Shown: positions 25,401-35,046, numbered from the stretch's first letter. The stretch: 64,000 nt of DNA from Cybelea sp963824595 (GCA_963824595.1 CAWGPY010000001.1:248001-312000); one strand, 5' to 3'. Notes: a model not told the origin generated them from the letters alone. Made by a program: numbers and translations.

Positions 25401-28400
25401 TTAGAGGGGCGGTGCCAACAGGCGCTCGATCTCCGTCTCGTCTAACATCTGCGCGGTTGCGGCGGCATCCTCGAAGATGCCCGCGGCGAGCGCACCTTTA
25501 CGCTGCTGCAGCTCCAGGATTCGTTCTTCGACGGTGCCGACGGTGATCAGCTTATATACGAAGACCGGGCGGTGCTGGCCGATGCGATGGGCACGGTCGG
25601 TCGCCTGACGCTCGACGGCGGGGTTCCACCACGGATCGTAATGGATGACGGTGTCGGCGGCGGTCAGGTTCAATCCGGTGCCGCCCGCTTTGAGGCTGAT
25701 CAAGAACAGCGGCACTTCGCAGCTTTGGAAGCGTCGCACCGGCGTTTCGCGATCCTTCGTTTCGCCGCGAATTTCCACGTAGTCGATGGCGCGCGCGGCG
25801 AGCTCCGGTTTTATCAGATCCAGCATCGACGTGAACTGCGAGAACAGCAACACGCGCCGGCCTTCGTCGATCAGCTCGGGCAGCATCTCGAGGAGCGTCT
25901 CGAGCTTGCTCGAGTCGCAAACGTTGCGTGCGGCCGGAAGCTTGACGAGCCGCGGGTCGCAGCAGACTTGTCGGAGCTTGAGCAGCGCCTCGAGCACCAC
26001 GATCCGGCTGCGCGCCAGGCCGCGACGCTGCATCTCGGCGCGCACGCGTTCGTGCATCGCGAGGCGAATCGTTTCGTAGAGATCGCGCTGCGCCCCGTCG
26101 AGCTCGACCCGCGTGATGATTTCCGTCTTCTCAGGCAGGTCGAGAGCGACGTCCTCCTTGGTGCGCCGCATTAAAAACGGTCGCAGTCGCGCCGCCAAGA
26201 GCGCGCGGCGCTGCGTATCGCCGCGTTTTTCGATCGGCGTACGAAAGAGGCGCGCGAACTGCGTTCGGTCGCCCAGCAAGCCGGGAATCGCGAATGAGAA
26301 AATCGACCACAGCTCGTCGAGATGGTTCTCGATCGGCGTGCCGGTAAGCGCTAGGCGTTGCACGGCGCGTAAGTGCGCCGCGGCCTGCGCTCCCTTCGAC
26401 CGCGGATTCTTCACGAACTGCGTCTCGTCGAGCACGACCATCTGCCACTCACGCGCGGTCAGCCGATCGGCATCGCGGTGGAGCAGCGCATAGCTCGTCA
26501 AGGCAACGTCGTTGTCTTCGATGCAGCCGAAACGCTCTGCACGGTCATTTCCGGAGAGCGAGACGACGCGCAAGTGCGGCAAAAAACGCGCGATCTCGGC
26601 GCGCCAGTTCGGCAGCACGCTGGTCGGCGCCACGATCAGCACCGGTCCGCGCAAACGTCCGTGCGCCTTTTCGATCGCCAGATGGGCCAGAAACTGTACC
26701 GTTTTGCCGAGACCCATGTCGTCGGCGAGCACGCCGCCGAAGCCACTGCGCCGCAGCAGTTGCAGCCACGCCACGCCGCGAGCTTGATACGCTCGCAGCT
26801 CACCGTGAAACGTGCTCGGCAGGGCAATCGGCTCGTTCTCCGCGTCGATCAGCTGGTTCAATGCGGCGCGCAACGGTCGCGTCGCCGGCGACCATTGCAG
26901 CGGTACTGCCGCCTCGAGGCCGTCGATCGATCCGACGTGCGCCGGCGTCAGTTCGAGCCGGCCTTCCTTGGTCAGCGGCGCGTCGAATAGCTCGACCAAG
27001 GTAGTAACGATCCGCTCGATACGCTCGGCTGGTAGCGCGGCGAACGCGCCGTTAGGTAATCGTCCGTAGAGCGTGCGCGCGCGCACACCGCTCAGCTCGG
27101 CCGCGAGTTCTTCGGCCGAGTGCACGTCTAGCGTTTGCAGCGCATCGACGATGACCGGCAAGAGCGGGACGCGCTGCGCGCCGAGATCGACGCCGATGTC
27201 GAGTTCGAACCAGCGGTTCGCGCTTTCGACGATCTCCGCGTCCCAGGCCGCGTCGTCAACGTGCACGACCTCGTACGGAAACGCCGAATCGGTTTCGATC
27301 TGCCAGCCGCGCTCGCGCAAAACTGGAACGGCGATGTCGAGAAACGGCACCCACGATCGTTCCGTAGCTGAGAACTGCCCGCGTGGCCAAGCGATTGGCT
27401 GCAAACCGTACTCAGCCAAGGTCGCCCTCGCGGCCGCCTCGAACGCGAGCCGTCGCGGCCACACCATCGCGACACCCTCTTCGTTCGTCTCCTGAAACTC
27501 GAACGTAACGTCGTCAGGACACACGATCGTGTCTCCATACGCGAACGTCAGCTCCGCAACCGCTGGAAAACCGCGCAGCGCCAAACGCACGACGGGATCG
27601 CGTTCGACGACGCGCAGCCGCCTGTCCGACTCGGGCGGCGGAACGGCGTGCGCGATCGGAATGCGATGCCACATCATCTGCGCGCGCCGCGCTTGCGCTG
27701 CGTTGAGGGAAGGTGCGAGCGCGAGCGCGCTCGCCAGGTCTCCGGCGATGCTCAGATCGATCGTTCCGGCGGTATTGGCCTCTGGATCGGCGTACCAGAG
27801 CGGATCGCTCGGCAGCAGGCGCGCCGGTTTTCGGCCTTCGATTCCCGGACGTTGCCGCCCGTCGGTCGGATCGAGCCGCCAAGCGAACTTCGCGTCGCTC
27901 ACGTCCGCACGCCGCAGCGGAGAATGCTTCGGCGAGTGCCAGTGCACGCGGCCGGTTGCGAGCAGCAAATCGAGCAGCGTCGCGAACAGTTTTGGATTGA
28001 GCGTGCCGAGGCCGGTTAACCCGCACACGCTCGCGAGCCTTCCGATGGTGCGATCGATCGGGGTCGCGTATCGTCCAGTGCCTTGCGCGAGGATGGATAA
28101 ATCGATCGCGCGGCCCGTCGGGCGTTCGCCGCGTTTTAGCAGCGTTACAACACGCGGAGTCAGGTCGACGCGCGGAACGTAGTACGATTCGCGAACGTCG
28201 AGCACGTAGAGCACGTGCTCGCGACGCACCTCGGTGCCTTCGAAACGCCGCGCCGTGATCGCTTGCAGCCAACTATCGACGGCCCCGTCGGCGGCATCGC
28301 GCATGCCGCCCTCGGCGGCGAGGATTGCGGCCGCGGCTCCATGCTTGCAGCTGCGCCCGACGGGGCAATCGCAGTCGCTGCGCAGTCGGCGCCCGCCCTC

Positions 28401-28580
28401 GCGCCAATCGATCGCAACTTCGTAAGGAATCGCCGACGTTCCGCGTACTGCCGCCGCGATGCGATCGTTTCCGGCGGCGACGTCGAGCCGCACGACTCGA
28501 CCGCTGCGCGCGTAGTCCATTCCGCGCGAAAACGTCGCCGAATCGAAGGAAGCACGGGCAATGTCGAGGGTGAAGCGCAC
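25401..28580 (-). CDS. SWIM zinc-finger SNF2-family helicase
   Basis: The 1059-residue product has an N-terminal SWIM zinc finger (CDCPVGRSCKH, pattern CxC-x5-CxH), a long variable region, then SNF2 helicase lobes: motif I DDMGLGKT, DETQ in place of the usual DEAH/DEGH box, LTGTPIENHLDELWSIF, and a C-terminal RecA lobe with FSQFTSMLDL and DRAHRIGQ. Such SNF2-type ATPases remodel nucleoprotein or act on RNA polymerase complexes, and the SWIM domain may bind DNA or protein. GTG 28580, preceded by AAAGG five bases upstream, is chosen over the farther ATG 28745, which would run through the divergent gene. Confidence 0.85.
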   Translation of the reverse strand: MRFTLDIARASFDSATFSRGMDYARSGRVVRLDVAAGNDRIAAAVRGTSAIPYEVAIDWREGGRRLRSDCDCPVGRSCKHGAAAAILAAEGGMRDAADGAVDSWLQAITARRFEGTEVRREHVLYVLDVRESYYVPRVDLTPRVVTLLKRGERPTGRAIDLSILAQGTGRYATPIDRTIGRLASVCGLTGLGTLNPKLFATLLDLLLATGRVHWHSPKHSPLRRADVSDAKFAWRLDPTDGRQRPGIEGRKPARLLPSDPLWYADPEANTAGTIDLSIAGDLASALALAPSLNAAQARRAQMMWHRIPIAHAVPPPESDRRLRVVERDPVVRLALRGFPAVAELTFAYGDTIVCPDDVTFEFQETNEEGVAMVWPRRLAFEAAARATLAEYGLQPIAWPRGQFSATERSWVPFLDIAVPVLRERGWQIETDSAFPYEVVHVDDAAWDAEIVESANRWFELDIGVDLGAQRVPLLPVIVDALQTLDVHSAEELAAELSGVRARTLYGRLPNGAFAALPAERIERIVTTLVELFDAPLTKEGRLELTPAHVGSIDGLEAAVPLQWSPATRPLRAALNQLIDAENEPIALPSTFHGELRAYQARGVAWLQLLRRSGFGGVLADDMGLGKTVQFLAHLAIEKAHGRLRGPVLIVAPTSVLPNWRAEIARFLPHLRVVSLSGNDRAERFGCIEDNDVALTSYALLHRDADRLTAREWQMVVLDETQFVKNPRSKGAQAAAHLRAVQRLALTGTPIENHLDELWSIFSFAIPGLLGDRTQFARLFRTPIEKRGDTQRRALLAARLRPFLMRRTKEDVALDLPEKTEIITRVELDGAQRDLYETIRLAMHERVRAEMQRRGLARSRIVVLEALLKLRQVCCDPRLVKLPAARNVCDSSKLETLLEMLPELIDEGRRVLLFSQFTSMLDLIKPELAARAIDYVEIRGETKDRETPVRRFQSCEVPLFLISLKAGGTGLNLTAADTVIHYDPWWNPAVERQATDRAHRIGQHRPVFVYKLITVGTVEERILELQQRKGALAAGIFEDAAATAQMLDETEIERLLAPPL

Positions 28581-28668
28581 CGCCGCCTTTACGACGCCCG
28601 GCGCGTCGCTCCATGCGGCGCAATTCGCACGCGGGTCAAGCGAGTGTCCGCGTCGAAGCGTCCAGCGT

Positions 28669-29145
28669 ATGCTATGCCCTATTGCGATTTTCGCGGGTCT
28701 TACGTTTCTCGTGCCCAGCGCGTTACCCGTGGCCGCCGCGACCACTCCTGAAGCGGTCGTTCGCGCCTTCTACAACTGGGATTTGTCGGTGAAATATCCG
28801 CACAGCTGGCTGGACCATCTCAGCGGGGCGAAGCCGTACCTCACTTCGTCGCTCTACAACTTAGTGGGTCAGATCGGTCCCTTCGAGCAGAAAAATAAGG
28901 CCGAAGTGCTCGAGGCGCAGCCGTTCGAGGACGCGCAGATTCCAGCGTCGTCGGTGAACGTCGGTGCCGCCGGCGTCAGCGGCAACCGCGCGAAGGTTCC
29001 TGTAACGATCCACTACGCGAGAACGACGGGGAGCGGTCACGTGACCGTGGTCGTCATAAGAACGTCGCAAGGCTGGCTGATCGACGACTTCATCGGTGGC
29101 GTCGGCGGGAGTCTGCGCGCGAACCTTGCGCACGACATGAAGTAG
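28669..29145 (+). CDS. DUF3828-like secreted protein
   Basis: The 158-residue protein starts with a signal peptide (IAIFAGLTFLVPSALPVAAA). The mature part, beginning TPEAVVRAFYNWDLSVKYPH, resembles the DUF3828 family of small periplasmic proteins, with the late strand VTVVVIRTSQGWLIDDFIGG typical of their NTF2-like fold. Function is unknown. It is divergent from the SNF2 gene and is the last gene before the tRNA-Ser-bounded island, which starts 30 bases after its stop. Confidence 0.7.
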   Translation: MLCPIAIFAGLTFLVPSALPVAAATTPEAVVRAFYNWDLSVKYPHSWLDHLSGAKPYLTSSLYNLVGQIGPFEQKNKAEVLEAQPFEDAQIPASSVNVGAAGVSGNRAKVPVTIHYARTTGSGHVTVVVIRTSQGWLIDDFIGGVGGSLRANLAHDMK

Positions 29146-29174
29146 CGCTCGCGCTTGTTACATGCGGGAACTTC

Positions 29175-29211
29175 GGAGAGGTGGCAGAGTGGTTGAATGC
29201 GGCGGTCTTGA
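29175..29211 (+). repeat. Truncated tRNA-Ser 5' half (scar 1), left edge of the island
   Basis: These 37 bases match the first 37 positions or so of the intact tRNA-Ser at 38565 through the anticodon stem and into the loop (ending GGTCTTGA), with one difference: T at 29190 where the intact gene has C at 38580. The 3' half is missing. It looks like a displaced attachment-site copy left by integration. Confidence 0.8.
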
Positions 29212-29928
29212 GGTTCCAGAAGCGGTGCATCGAGCTAAATCAGTGACAGTCTGCGAGCCAGCAAATAAAGGCTTTTCATCCAGCGTCAGTCACGCCGAAT
29301 CAGCGAAAATCTGGCTCGCTGCAACCAAACTGCAACCATGACCGCGAAGGTGGCGGTACCGCTTGCGATGCCGGTTTCAAAATGGCGAAGGAGTTCCGAT
29401 TTACGGATCTGCTTCGCCGCCGACGAGGACGATGGATCCGTGTCCTTCTGACGCCGCGCGGCGGTACGCAGTGAGCCGCTCGATCTTATTTCTGCGACCG
29501 ATCGGCTCGCGGCGAATGTCGACACCGGCCACCTTGAAGCTCATCGCTCCCCAAGCGCCATAACGTCGCCTGGGGTTCTTGGAGCGGTCATCGGCTCCCT
29601 ACGGGAGCTGATTCTTGATCCTCGAAGAGGCTGGTCATCGACGCCGGTGGTGCGAAAGCTCCATAAGCTAGGGCGTCGGCACCATACGCTGGTGAGGACT
29701 GAGTCGCAATTTTGATCGAGGGGTGTTTGCTGCGTCGGCGGTCATGCTAGACTAGGCGGTGCCACGCTCAGAGCGGTTTCGCGTGAGCTAGGAGCGGTAA
29801 ATAAAAAGTCTCGGTTTATCCGAGATGCGTTTGGTGTCTGCGCGGCCTAGCTTTGGTGCCGTGTTCGAATTGGCGCGATAAGAATATCATTTTACCTGCG
29901 TGCCCGTCGAAAAGAAAGGAGAGCACCA
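29212..29928. other. Gene-poor left end of the island, segment A
   Basis: About 700 bases without a supported gene. It holds a 9-bp inverted repeat (GCGAGCCAG at 29253-29261, CTGGCTCGC at 29311-29319) and the direct repeat described separately. A hairpin at 29809-29825 (TCTCGG-TTTAT-CCGAGA) has no U-run. A weak promoter (TTTGCT near 29727, TAGACT about 16 bases later) may drive the lipoprotein at 29929. In integrated elements this position normally holds the integrase gene, but I find no integrase motif. Confidence 0.45.
29319..29337. repeat. Tandem direct repeat, candidate integrase arm site
   Basis: CTGCAACC occurs twice (29319-29326 and 29330-29337) with an 11-base period, about one helical turn, starting 108 bases after tRNA scar 1. 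Paired short repeats at this distance from the core are typical of arm-type sites bound by tyrosine integrases. Confidence 0.4.
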
Positions 29929-30999
29929 TTGATCGCTGCCTATAGCCGTTTCGCTCCCATCTGGGCGGCTATGGTGATGCTCGTCGGTTGCGGCGGATCG
30001 CAGCTGTCGATGATGGATGCATCGGGGGGCGCGCCGCAGGGCCGTGACGCAACGGCATCTCCGGCGGAGGACATGCGGTACCCCGAGCACGGGAACTCGT
30101 GGATGTCACCGGCTGCTAAAACGACGAAGAAGCTTCTATACATCTCCGACGGGAACGACGACGTCTACGTTTTCGACTATAGAACGTCGGCGTTGCTTGG
30201 AAAGCTCAGCGGCTACGGTCAATTTTCACAGGGGCAGTGCGTCGACAGACGCGGTAATGTGTGGTTTACCGAATTGGGGTTTTTCGGTAGCGGCGGCGCG
30301 GCCGTCGAGTATGCCCATGGCGGACGCACGCCCTTGAGATCGCTAGAAACCGAAGGGAGCAGTATCGGTTGCTCGATCGACCCGACGTCCGGTGACCTTG
30401 CTGTTGCCAACGTCTCCAGTGGCGGCAGTGCACCAGCGGAAATAGTGGTTTTCAAGAACGCTTCAGGGACTCCGGCAGCTTACCATAACTCCGATTGTGG
30501 GCGCCCTACGAGGCCCGGTTACGATAAAGACGGTAATCTTTATGTCGAAGGCCATGTCAGTTACGGGCGTCCTAGCGTCGTCTGCGAAATCCCACATCGA
30601 GGCAAAGCCCTGAAACCCGTCCACATCGATGTGAACATTCCGATTCCCGAGGGCGCGATGTGGGACGGGAAGTACATCACGCTTGCCGGTATAGTCGGTT
30701 TTCCCGCAAAGACCGCAATCTTTCAAATGGCTGAGGACGAATCCGGGAACTTGAAAAAGGTTGGCAGAACCACCTTAACCGACACCTGCAACGGCGTTCA
30801 CGCTGAAGTCGAGCAGCCGTTCGTCGTCGGAAATAATAACACCCCGGCCAACAGGCGTCAGAGTAACGCCATCGTTGGCGGCAATATGGCTTGCCTCAGC
30901 ATTTTTGATTATTGGAGCTATCCTGCCGGCGCCAATCCTGTAAAAAGCATCCCCTCGTACTCTTCGTCAAATCAATCGGTCAGCATCGCGCCGGACTGA
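29929..30999 (+). CDS. NHL-type beta-propeller lipoprotein
   Basis: The 356-residue product has a lipobox (AAMVMLVGC, C21) and a propeller starting KLLYISDGNDDVYVFDY. It belongs with the proteins at 24358 and 32529, sharing VEYAHGG and CSIDPTSGDLAVAN motifs. TTG 29929 is the start: AAGGAG at 29916-29921 lies seven bases upstream and the leader begins there. It is the first cargo gene of the tRNA-Ser island and is followed 32 bases later by a GloVer-type gene, probably in one transcript. Confidence 0.8.
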   Translation: MIAAYSRFAPIWAAMVMLVGCGGSQLSMMDASGGAPQGRDATASPAEDMRYPEHGNSWMSPAAKTTKKLLYISDGNDDVYVFDYRTSALLGKLSGYGQFSQGQCVDRRGNVWFTELGFFGSGGAAVEYAHGGRTPLRSLETEGSSIGCSIDPTSGDLAVANVSSGGSAPAEIVVFKNASGTPAAYHNSDCGRPTRPGYDKDGNLYVEGHVSYGRPSVVCEIPHRGKALKPVHIDVNIPIPEGAMWDGKYITLAGIVGFPAKTAIFQMAEDESGNLKKVGRTTLTDTCNGVHAEVEQPFVVGNNNTPANRRQSNAIVGGNMACLSIFDYWSYPAGANPVKSIPSYSSSNQSVSIAPD

Positions 31000-31031
31000 C
31001 CCGTGGGCGATCGAGGTAAAAGTAAATAACC

Positions 31032-32300
31032 ATGAGACCATTATCGGTTCGCCAAAAACGGCTGCTAGCTGTCATTGTCGTCGCCTTCGCGGGTTGTGCC
31101 GACGGTCAGCACGGGATACGCGTGACCCCTGAAAGCGCAACGATGTCGCTGCCTCAGGCGTCCTTGCTGGAAACCGTGATCCACCGCTTCGGTAGACGCG
31201 GCGATGGCGCCGCTCCGGTTGCAAGTCTGCTCAACGCGAAAGGCACGCTGTACGGAACGACCATCAGCGGCGGCGGAGCGAGATGTTACATCGGATGCGG
31301 GACGGTTTTTCGCATTACGACCGACGGCACCGAATCGGTGATTCACCGCTTCACGGGGGCCGACGGCGAAAGTCCGGCGGCGAGCCTCATCGACGTCGAC
31401 GGAACGCTCTACGGCACGACGCAGCAAGGCGGGCACGGATGCTCGGACCGTGCCGAGCGCGGTTGCGGAACGGTCTTCAGCATTACGACCTCAGGAAAGC
31501 TCACGGTGCTTCACCGGTTCATGGATCCGCCGGACGGCAACTTTCCACAAGCGAGCCTCATCAACGTAAACGGTACGCTCTATGGTACGACGCTCAGCGG
31601 CGGCGAGCAAAATCTTGGGACTGTTTTCAGCATTACGCGATCTGGCCAGGAGAAGGTTCTGTATTCGTTCGGCGGTTACTTAGGCCGCGACGGTGCGAGC
31701 CCGGGAAGCGCTCTGACCAACGTCGACGGCGTTCTTTACGGCACGGCGGCTGGCGCACAAAATGGCACCGTGTTCCGTGTTACGCTATCCGGTAAAGAAA
31801 AAGTGGTTTATCGGTTCGGCTCGCATACCGACGACGGCCGCGGTCCCAGCGGCCTCGTGAATCTGAATGGCGCGCTCTACGGAACAACCGTGCGTGGTGG
31901 CAAAGACGACAACGGAACGGTTTTCAAAGTTACTACGTCGGGCGAAGAGAACGTGCTCCACAGTTTCAGAGGCGCTCGAAATGGCTTCCAGCCGGAGGCC
32001 GGCCTCGTCAGTGTCAACGGTACACTCTACGGAACGACTTGGGCAGGCGGTAACACCTCCAACGGTGAGGGTATAGGGGTTGGGACCATATTTTCCATCC
32101 AGACTTCAGGAAGATATCGTGTCCTCTATGACTTCGGTGCTCCGCCGGATGCCTCGTACCCGGCGGCGAGCATGATCGATGTCAACGGAACCCTTTTCGG
32201 CACCACGGCCGGGGGCGGCGGCATTCAGAACTGTCCGGACTACAACATTGACGGATACGGATGCGGAACCGTCTTTTCGATAACGCCAACAGGGCGGTAA
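31032..32300 (+). CDS. GloVer-type tandem-repeat lipoprotein
   Basis: The 422-residue product has a lipoprotein signal (VIVVAFAGC, C22) and eight or so repeats of about 45-50 residues with the pattern hxRF...DGxxPxAxLxxxNGxLYGTTxxGG...GTVFxIT, for example GTLYGTTISGG and GALYGTTVRGG. This is the choice-of-anchor tandem repeat called GloVer, a propeller-like surface repeat. Some repeats carry extra Cys pairs (CYIGCGTVF and CSDRAERGCGTVF) that probably form disulfides. No enzyme domain is visible, and the protein probably binds ligands at the cell surface. The nearest SD-like GAGG is about 15 bases before the ATG, a long gap. Confidence 0.8.
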   Translation: MRPLSVRQKRLLAVIVVAFAGCADGQHGIRVTPESATMSLPQASLLETVIHRFGRRGDGAAPVASLLNAKGTLYGTTISGGGARCYIGCGTVFRITTDGTESVIHRFTGADGESPAASLIDVDGTLYGTTQQGGHGCSDRAERGCGTVFSITTSGKLTVLHRFMDPPDGNFPQASLINVNGTLYGTTLSGGEQNLGTVFSITRSGQEKVLYSFGGYLGRDGASPGSALTNVDGVLYGTAAGAQNGTVFRVTLSGKEKVVYRFGSHTDDGRGPSGLVNLNGALYGTTVRGGKDDNGTVFKVTTSGEENVLHSFRGARNGFQPEAGLVSVNGTLYGTTWAGGNTSNGEGIGVGTIFSIQTSGRYRVLYDFGAPPDASYPAASMIDVNGTLFGTTAGGGGIQNCPDYNIDGYGCGTVFSITPTGR

Positions 32301-32456
32301 CCGATTAGAGCAACGACGGTTTTTCGAGTCTATTTGTAGCGGCTGGCGGCTCTCCGCGGTGCCGCTGGCGACAATCCCGCCGCATCCGCCTCGCAACTCC
32401 TGAAACGTTCGACCCATGCAGCATGGGGCGACCGCACCTACTCGGTAAAAAGGCCA

Positions 32457-32484
32457 TTGTGGGCGTTGATGGCGGTGCTATAAT
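32457..32484 (+). promoter_or_regulatory. Sigma70-like promoter of the second NHL lipoprotein
   Basis: TTGTGG (32457-32462), a 16-base spacer and TATAAT (32479-32484). The predicted start near 32491 leaves a leader of about 38 bases that contains GGAG (32517-32520), eight bases before ATG 32529. This one has a normal leader, unlike those at 6308 and 9704. Confidence 0.55.
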
Positions 32485-32528
32485 CGCTACGGTCGCCTGC
32501 ACGGCGGGGTTTTATTGGAGGCAGCGAG

Positions 32529-33488
32529 ATGACAACTCGACGTTTTACCTATGCGCTCGCGTGCGCCGCCGCAATTCTTGCCGGCTGCGGCGGCCTCGTG
32601 CCGCAGACCGCCGCGTCTTCATCTTCCGTGCTAGGCGCTGCGTCTCGGATGCTGCCCGAGGCCAAGCGCGACGATCTGCTCTACGTGTCGTACCCAAGCG
32701 CCGGCACCGTTGCCGTTTACACGTTTCCCGGCGCCAAGTTAGTCGGCACGCTCGCGGGGTTCTCGTCGCCAAACTTTCTCTGTAGCGACCATGCCGGCAA
32801 CGTCTGGATTCCGAACGCGGGCGGCAATACGATCGTGGAATATGCACACGGCGGCTCTCAACCGATTGCAACGCTGACGCTGCCAAATGGAGAGCCCGGG
32901 GACTGTTCCGTCGATCCGGTCACCGGTGACCTCGCCGTAGCGGGATATAACTACTCCTTGGACCATGCGTTTCTCGTTTTTCCGCACGGGCAGGCGACGC
33001 CGGTGACGTATCAGACCAGCTTTTTGCCGACCGGCGTTGCCTACGACGACCGCGGGAACCTGTTTGTCGATGGGCGAGCGTCGCTGCTGGCGCTCGGCGA
33101 GCTGCCACGGGGCAAACATAAGGTCAGAACGCTTTCCGTCGTAAAGGCGGATTATTTCGGCCAGGTACGATGGGACGGCAAGTATGTCGACGTCTCGGCC
33201 TACGAGTTTATCTTCCGCTTTGCCGTTCACGGCAAAACCGCCGTCAGCAAGGGTCAGGTGATCCTCGATGTCGGCAAGTACGTGGGCGGCTATTGCATCA
33301 AAGGCTCGAACATCGTAGCGACGAACTGGCTCGGCTCGCGGTCGTATGGGGCGGTCGCCTCGTTCTTCAAGTTTCCGGCTGGGGGTAGCCCCACGAAGGT
33401 TATCGCCGGCCAGCCGGGATGGGGCGTCGCCATCAGCGTAGCGTCGTCTGCCACCCATCGCGGCGAGCGCCGGACGCTAATCTTTTGA
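32529..33488 (+). CDS. NHL-type beta-propeller lipoprotein
   Basis: The 319-residue product has a lipobox (AAAILAGC, C20) and a propeller beginning AKRDDLLYVSYPSAGTVAVY, with VEYAHGG, CSVDPVTGDLAVAG and YDDRGNLFVDG repeat motifs. It is closest to the interrupted gene at 24358 and to 29929. Promoter and ribosome site are both clear. It starts the second lipoprotein pair of the island, since another GloVer gene follows about 115 bases downstream. Confidence 0.85.
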   Translation: MTTRRFTYALACAAAILAGCGGLVPQTAASSSSVLGAASRMLPEAKRDDLLYVSYPSAGTVAVYTFPGAKLVGTLAGFSSPNFLCSDHAGNVWIPNAGGNTIVEYAHGGSQPIATLTLPNGEPGDCSVDPVTGDLAVAGYNYSLDHAFLVFPHGQATPVTYQTSFLPTGVAYDDRGNLFVDGRASLLALGELPRGKHKVRTLSVVKADYFGQVRWDGKYVDVSAYEFIFRFAVHGKTAVSKGQVILDVGKYVGGYCIKGSNIVATNWLGSRSYGAVASFFKFPAGGSPTKVIAGQPGWGVAISVASSATHRGERRTLIF

Positions 33489-33603
33489 TTAGCGTCGGGC
33501 GAAGCAATTTTCTCGGCGTGCCGCGCGCCGCTCTGTTATACCTCGCGCTGTTCGCGTGCGCCGGTTGCTCGGTCCACGCGGGCCTGCCCGCGGGGTGATA
33601 AGC

Positions 33604-34878
33604 ATGCACGACCGTTTCTTTCGTTTTGGGATGACTATCGTAACTCTCGCGCTGGCGGCCTGCGCTTGGCAAAGCGTCACGCCCCCAGCGAGGCAAGCCT
33701 ACGCGTCTTCAGCGACCGACTATTCCGCTAGAGACGGCGGACGCTTCAAAATCCTTTACCAGTTTCCGGGAGGCGCAGGAGGGCAATTCCCCGGCGGCCT
33801 TACCTTTGTAAACGGCGTCATGTTCGGGGTGACTTTTTTTGGCGGCGACGTGCGAAAGTGCCATGATTGCGGAACCGTTTTTGCTGGAAAAGATATTATC
33901 TACAGCTTCAAGGGCATCAAGAGCAAAGATGGCTCGCTTCCGGACGGCGGCCTGCTTCCGGTGGGCAACGAGCTCTACGGGGTCACGTCGGCGGGTGGGC
34001 TTGATCCCAGCTGTCGTTTGGGCAACGGTTGCGGACCAGGAACGGTCTACGCGGTAGACGCCGGCGGCAACGAGCGCGTGGTCCATCGATTCAAATACGG
34101 CGGCCACGACGGTATCAGCCCCATTGGCGATTTGATCTCTCTGAACGGCGTTCTCTATGGCGTAACTACCTTCGGCGGGATCGGCAACAGGTGTCATGAA
34201 AACCCCTACAGCGCCTTTCCTTCAGGTTGTGGAGTCGTCTTTGCGCTTGACTCATACGGTCGCGAAACGGTGATTCATCGCTTCACCGGATCCCCAGATG
34301 GTGCGTGGCCGAGTGCAAGTCTGTCCGCGTTGAACGGTAACCTCTATGGCACGACGGTCTTCGGCGGCTATTCCGCCGCCGCTAGCCACTGCAATCCTCG
34401 CGGATGCGGGACGGTCTTTGCGGTCACGCCATCCGGGAAAGAATCCGTAATTTATTCATTCAGAGGTGGCCACGACGGTGCAAACCCGAGTTCTCTACTC
34501 GTATTTTACAACGGTTACCTATGGGGCACGACCGAAGCCGGGGGGAACGGCAATTTCGGAACCATTTTTAAGATTAGCACCTCGGGGCACGAGACGGTCG
34601 TTTATCGCTTCACAGGAGCTCCGAATGGTGCACAACCTGGCCGGTTGGCCCTCGTTGGTAACAAAATCTACGGCACGACAGCGCTCGGCGGCAATCCACA
34701 AAACACAAGTGGCACGATATTCAGCTTGACTTCGAAAGGAGTACAGATTCTTCACCGCTTGAGTGCCGAAGCTGGAAGCCCCCGCGGGTTAGTTTTCGAC
34801 ACCGTGACCGAGGCCTTCTATGGCACGACGCATGGAGGCCGCCACCAAGCCGGAACGATCTTTCGGTACAGACCGTAG
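33604..34878 (+). CDS. GloVer-type tandem-repeat lipoprotein
   Basis: The 424-residue product has a lipobox (TLALAAC, C20) and about eight GloVer repeats (NELYGVTSAGG, GNLYGTTVFGG, NKIYGTTALGG, each ending in GTVF/GTIF strands). As in 31032, several repeats carry two cysteines before the GTVF strand (CHDCGTVF, CRLGNGCGPGTVY, CNPRGCGTVF). ATG 33604 is preceded by GGGGTGA at about 12 bases. It closes the second NHL-GloVer pair and is followed by 168 bases and then tRNA scar 2. Confidence 0.8.
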   Translation: MHDRFFRFGMTIVTLALAACAWQSVTPPARQAYASSATDYSARDGGRFKILYQFPGGAGGQFPGGLTFVNGVMFGVTFFGGDVRKCHDCGTVFAGKDIIYSFKGIKSKDGSLPDGGLLPVGNELYGVTSAGGLDPSCRLGNGCGPGTVYAVDAGGNERVVHRFKYGGHDGISPIGDLISLNGVLYGVTTFGGIGNRCHENPYSAFPSGCGVVFALDSYGRETVIHRFTGSPDGAWPSASLSALNGNLYGTTVFGGYSAAASHCNPRGCGTVFAVTPSGKESVIYSFRGGHDGANPSSLLVFYNGYLWGTTEAGGNGNFGTIFKISTSGHETVVYRFTGAPNGAQPGRLALVGNKIYGTTALGGNPQNTSGTIFSLTSKGVQILHRLSAEAGSPRGLVFDTVTEAFYGTTHGGRHQAGTIFRYRP

Positions 34879-35046
34879 GTGCGGCGCTGAGTTGCGCGAT
34901 CTTCGCCTAAGACCACCGCCCGCGACGCGACCGGGTTGCTCCTCTCGCTAGGGAGGGTCCAAGATTATGCTAGCAAATGGCCACTTACGGCGGTTAGCAA
35001 GTCCATTTGCGGAAACCGCAATTAAAATCGACGTTAGCGGACACTT
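34879..35046. other. Intergenic region before scar 2, with a perfect hairpin
   Basis: No gene. TTGCGG-AAA-CCGCAA (35007-35021) is a perfect six-pair palindrome followed by TTAAAA. It may be a weak terminator for the upstream gene or part of the control region once used by the truncated tRNA. Confidence 0.35.

Noticed and set aside
29286..29525. 79-codon minus-strand frame as a possible integrase remnant
   Set aside because: No R-H-R-Y motif or other integrase signature; Ser/Ala/Arg-rich composition; no ribosome site.
29809..29825. Hairpin TCTCGG/CCGAGA as a terminator
   Set aside because: No U-run follows on either strand and no gene ends nearby.
31032..34878. Tandem repeats in GloVer genes as CRISPR or satellite DNA
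   Set aside because: The repeats are coding, degenerate and of protein-repeat length; no short identical repeats with spacers exist anywhere I looked.
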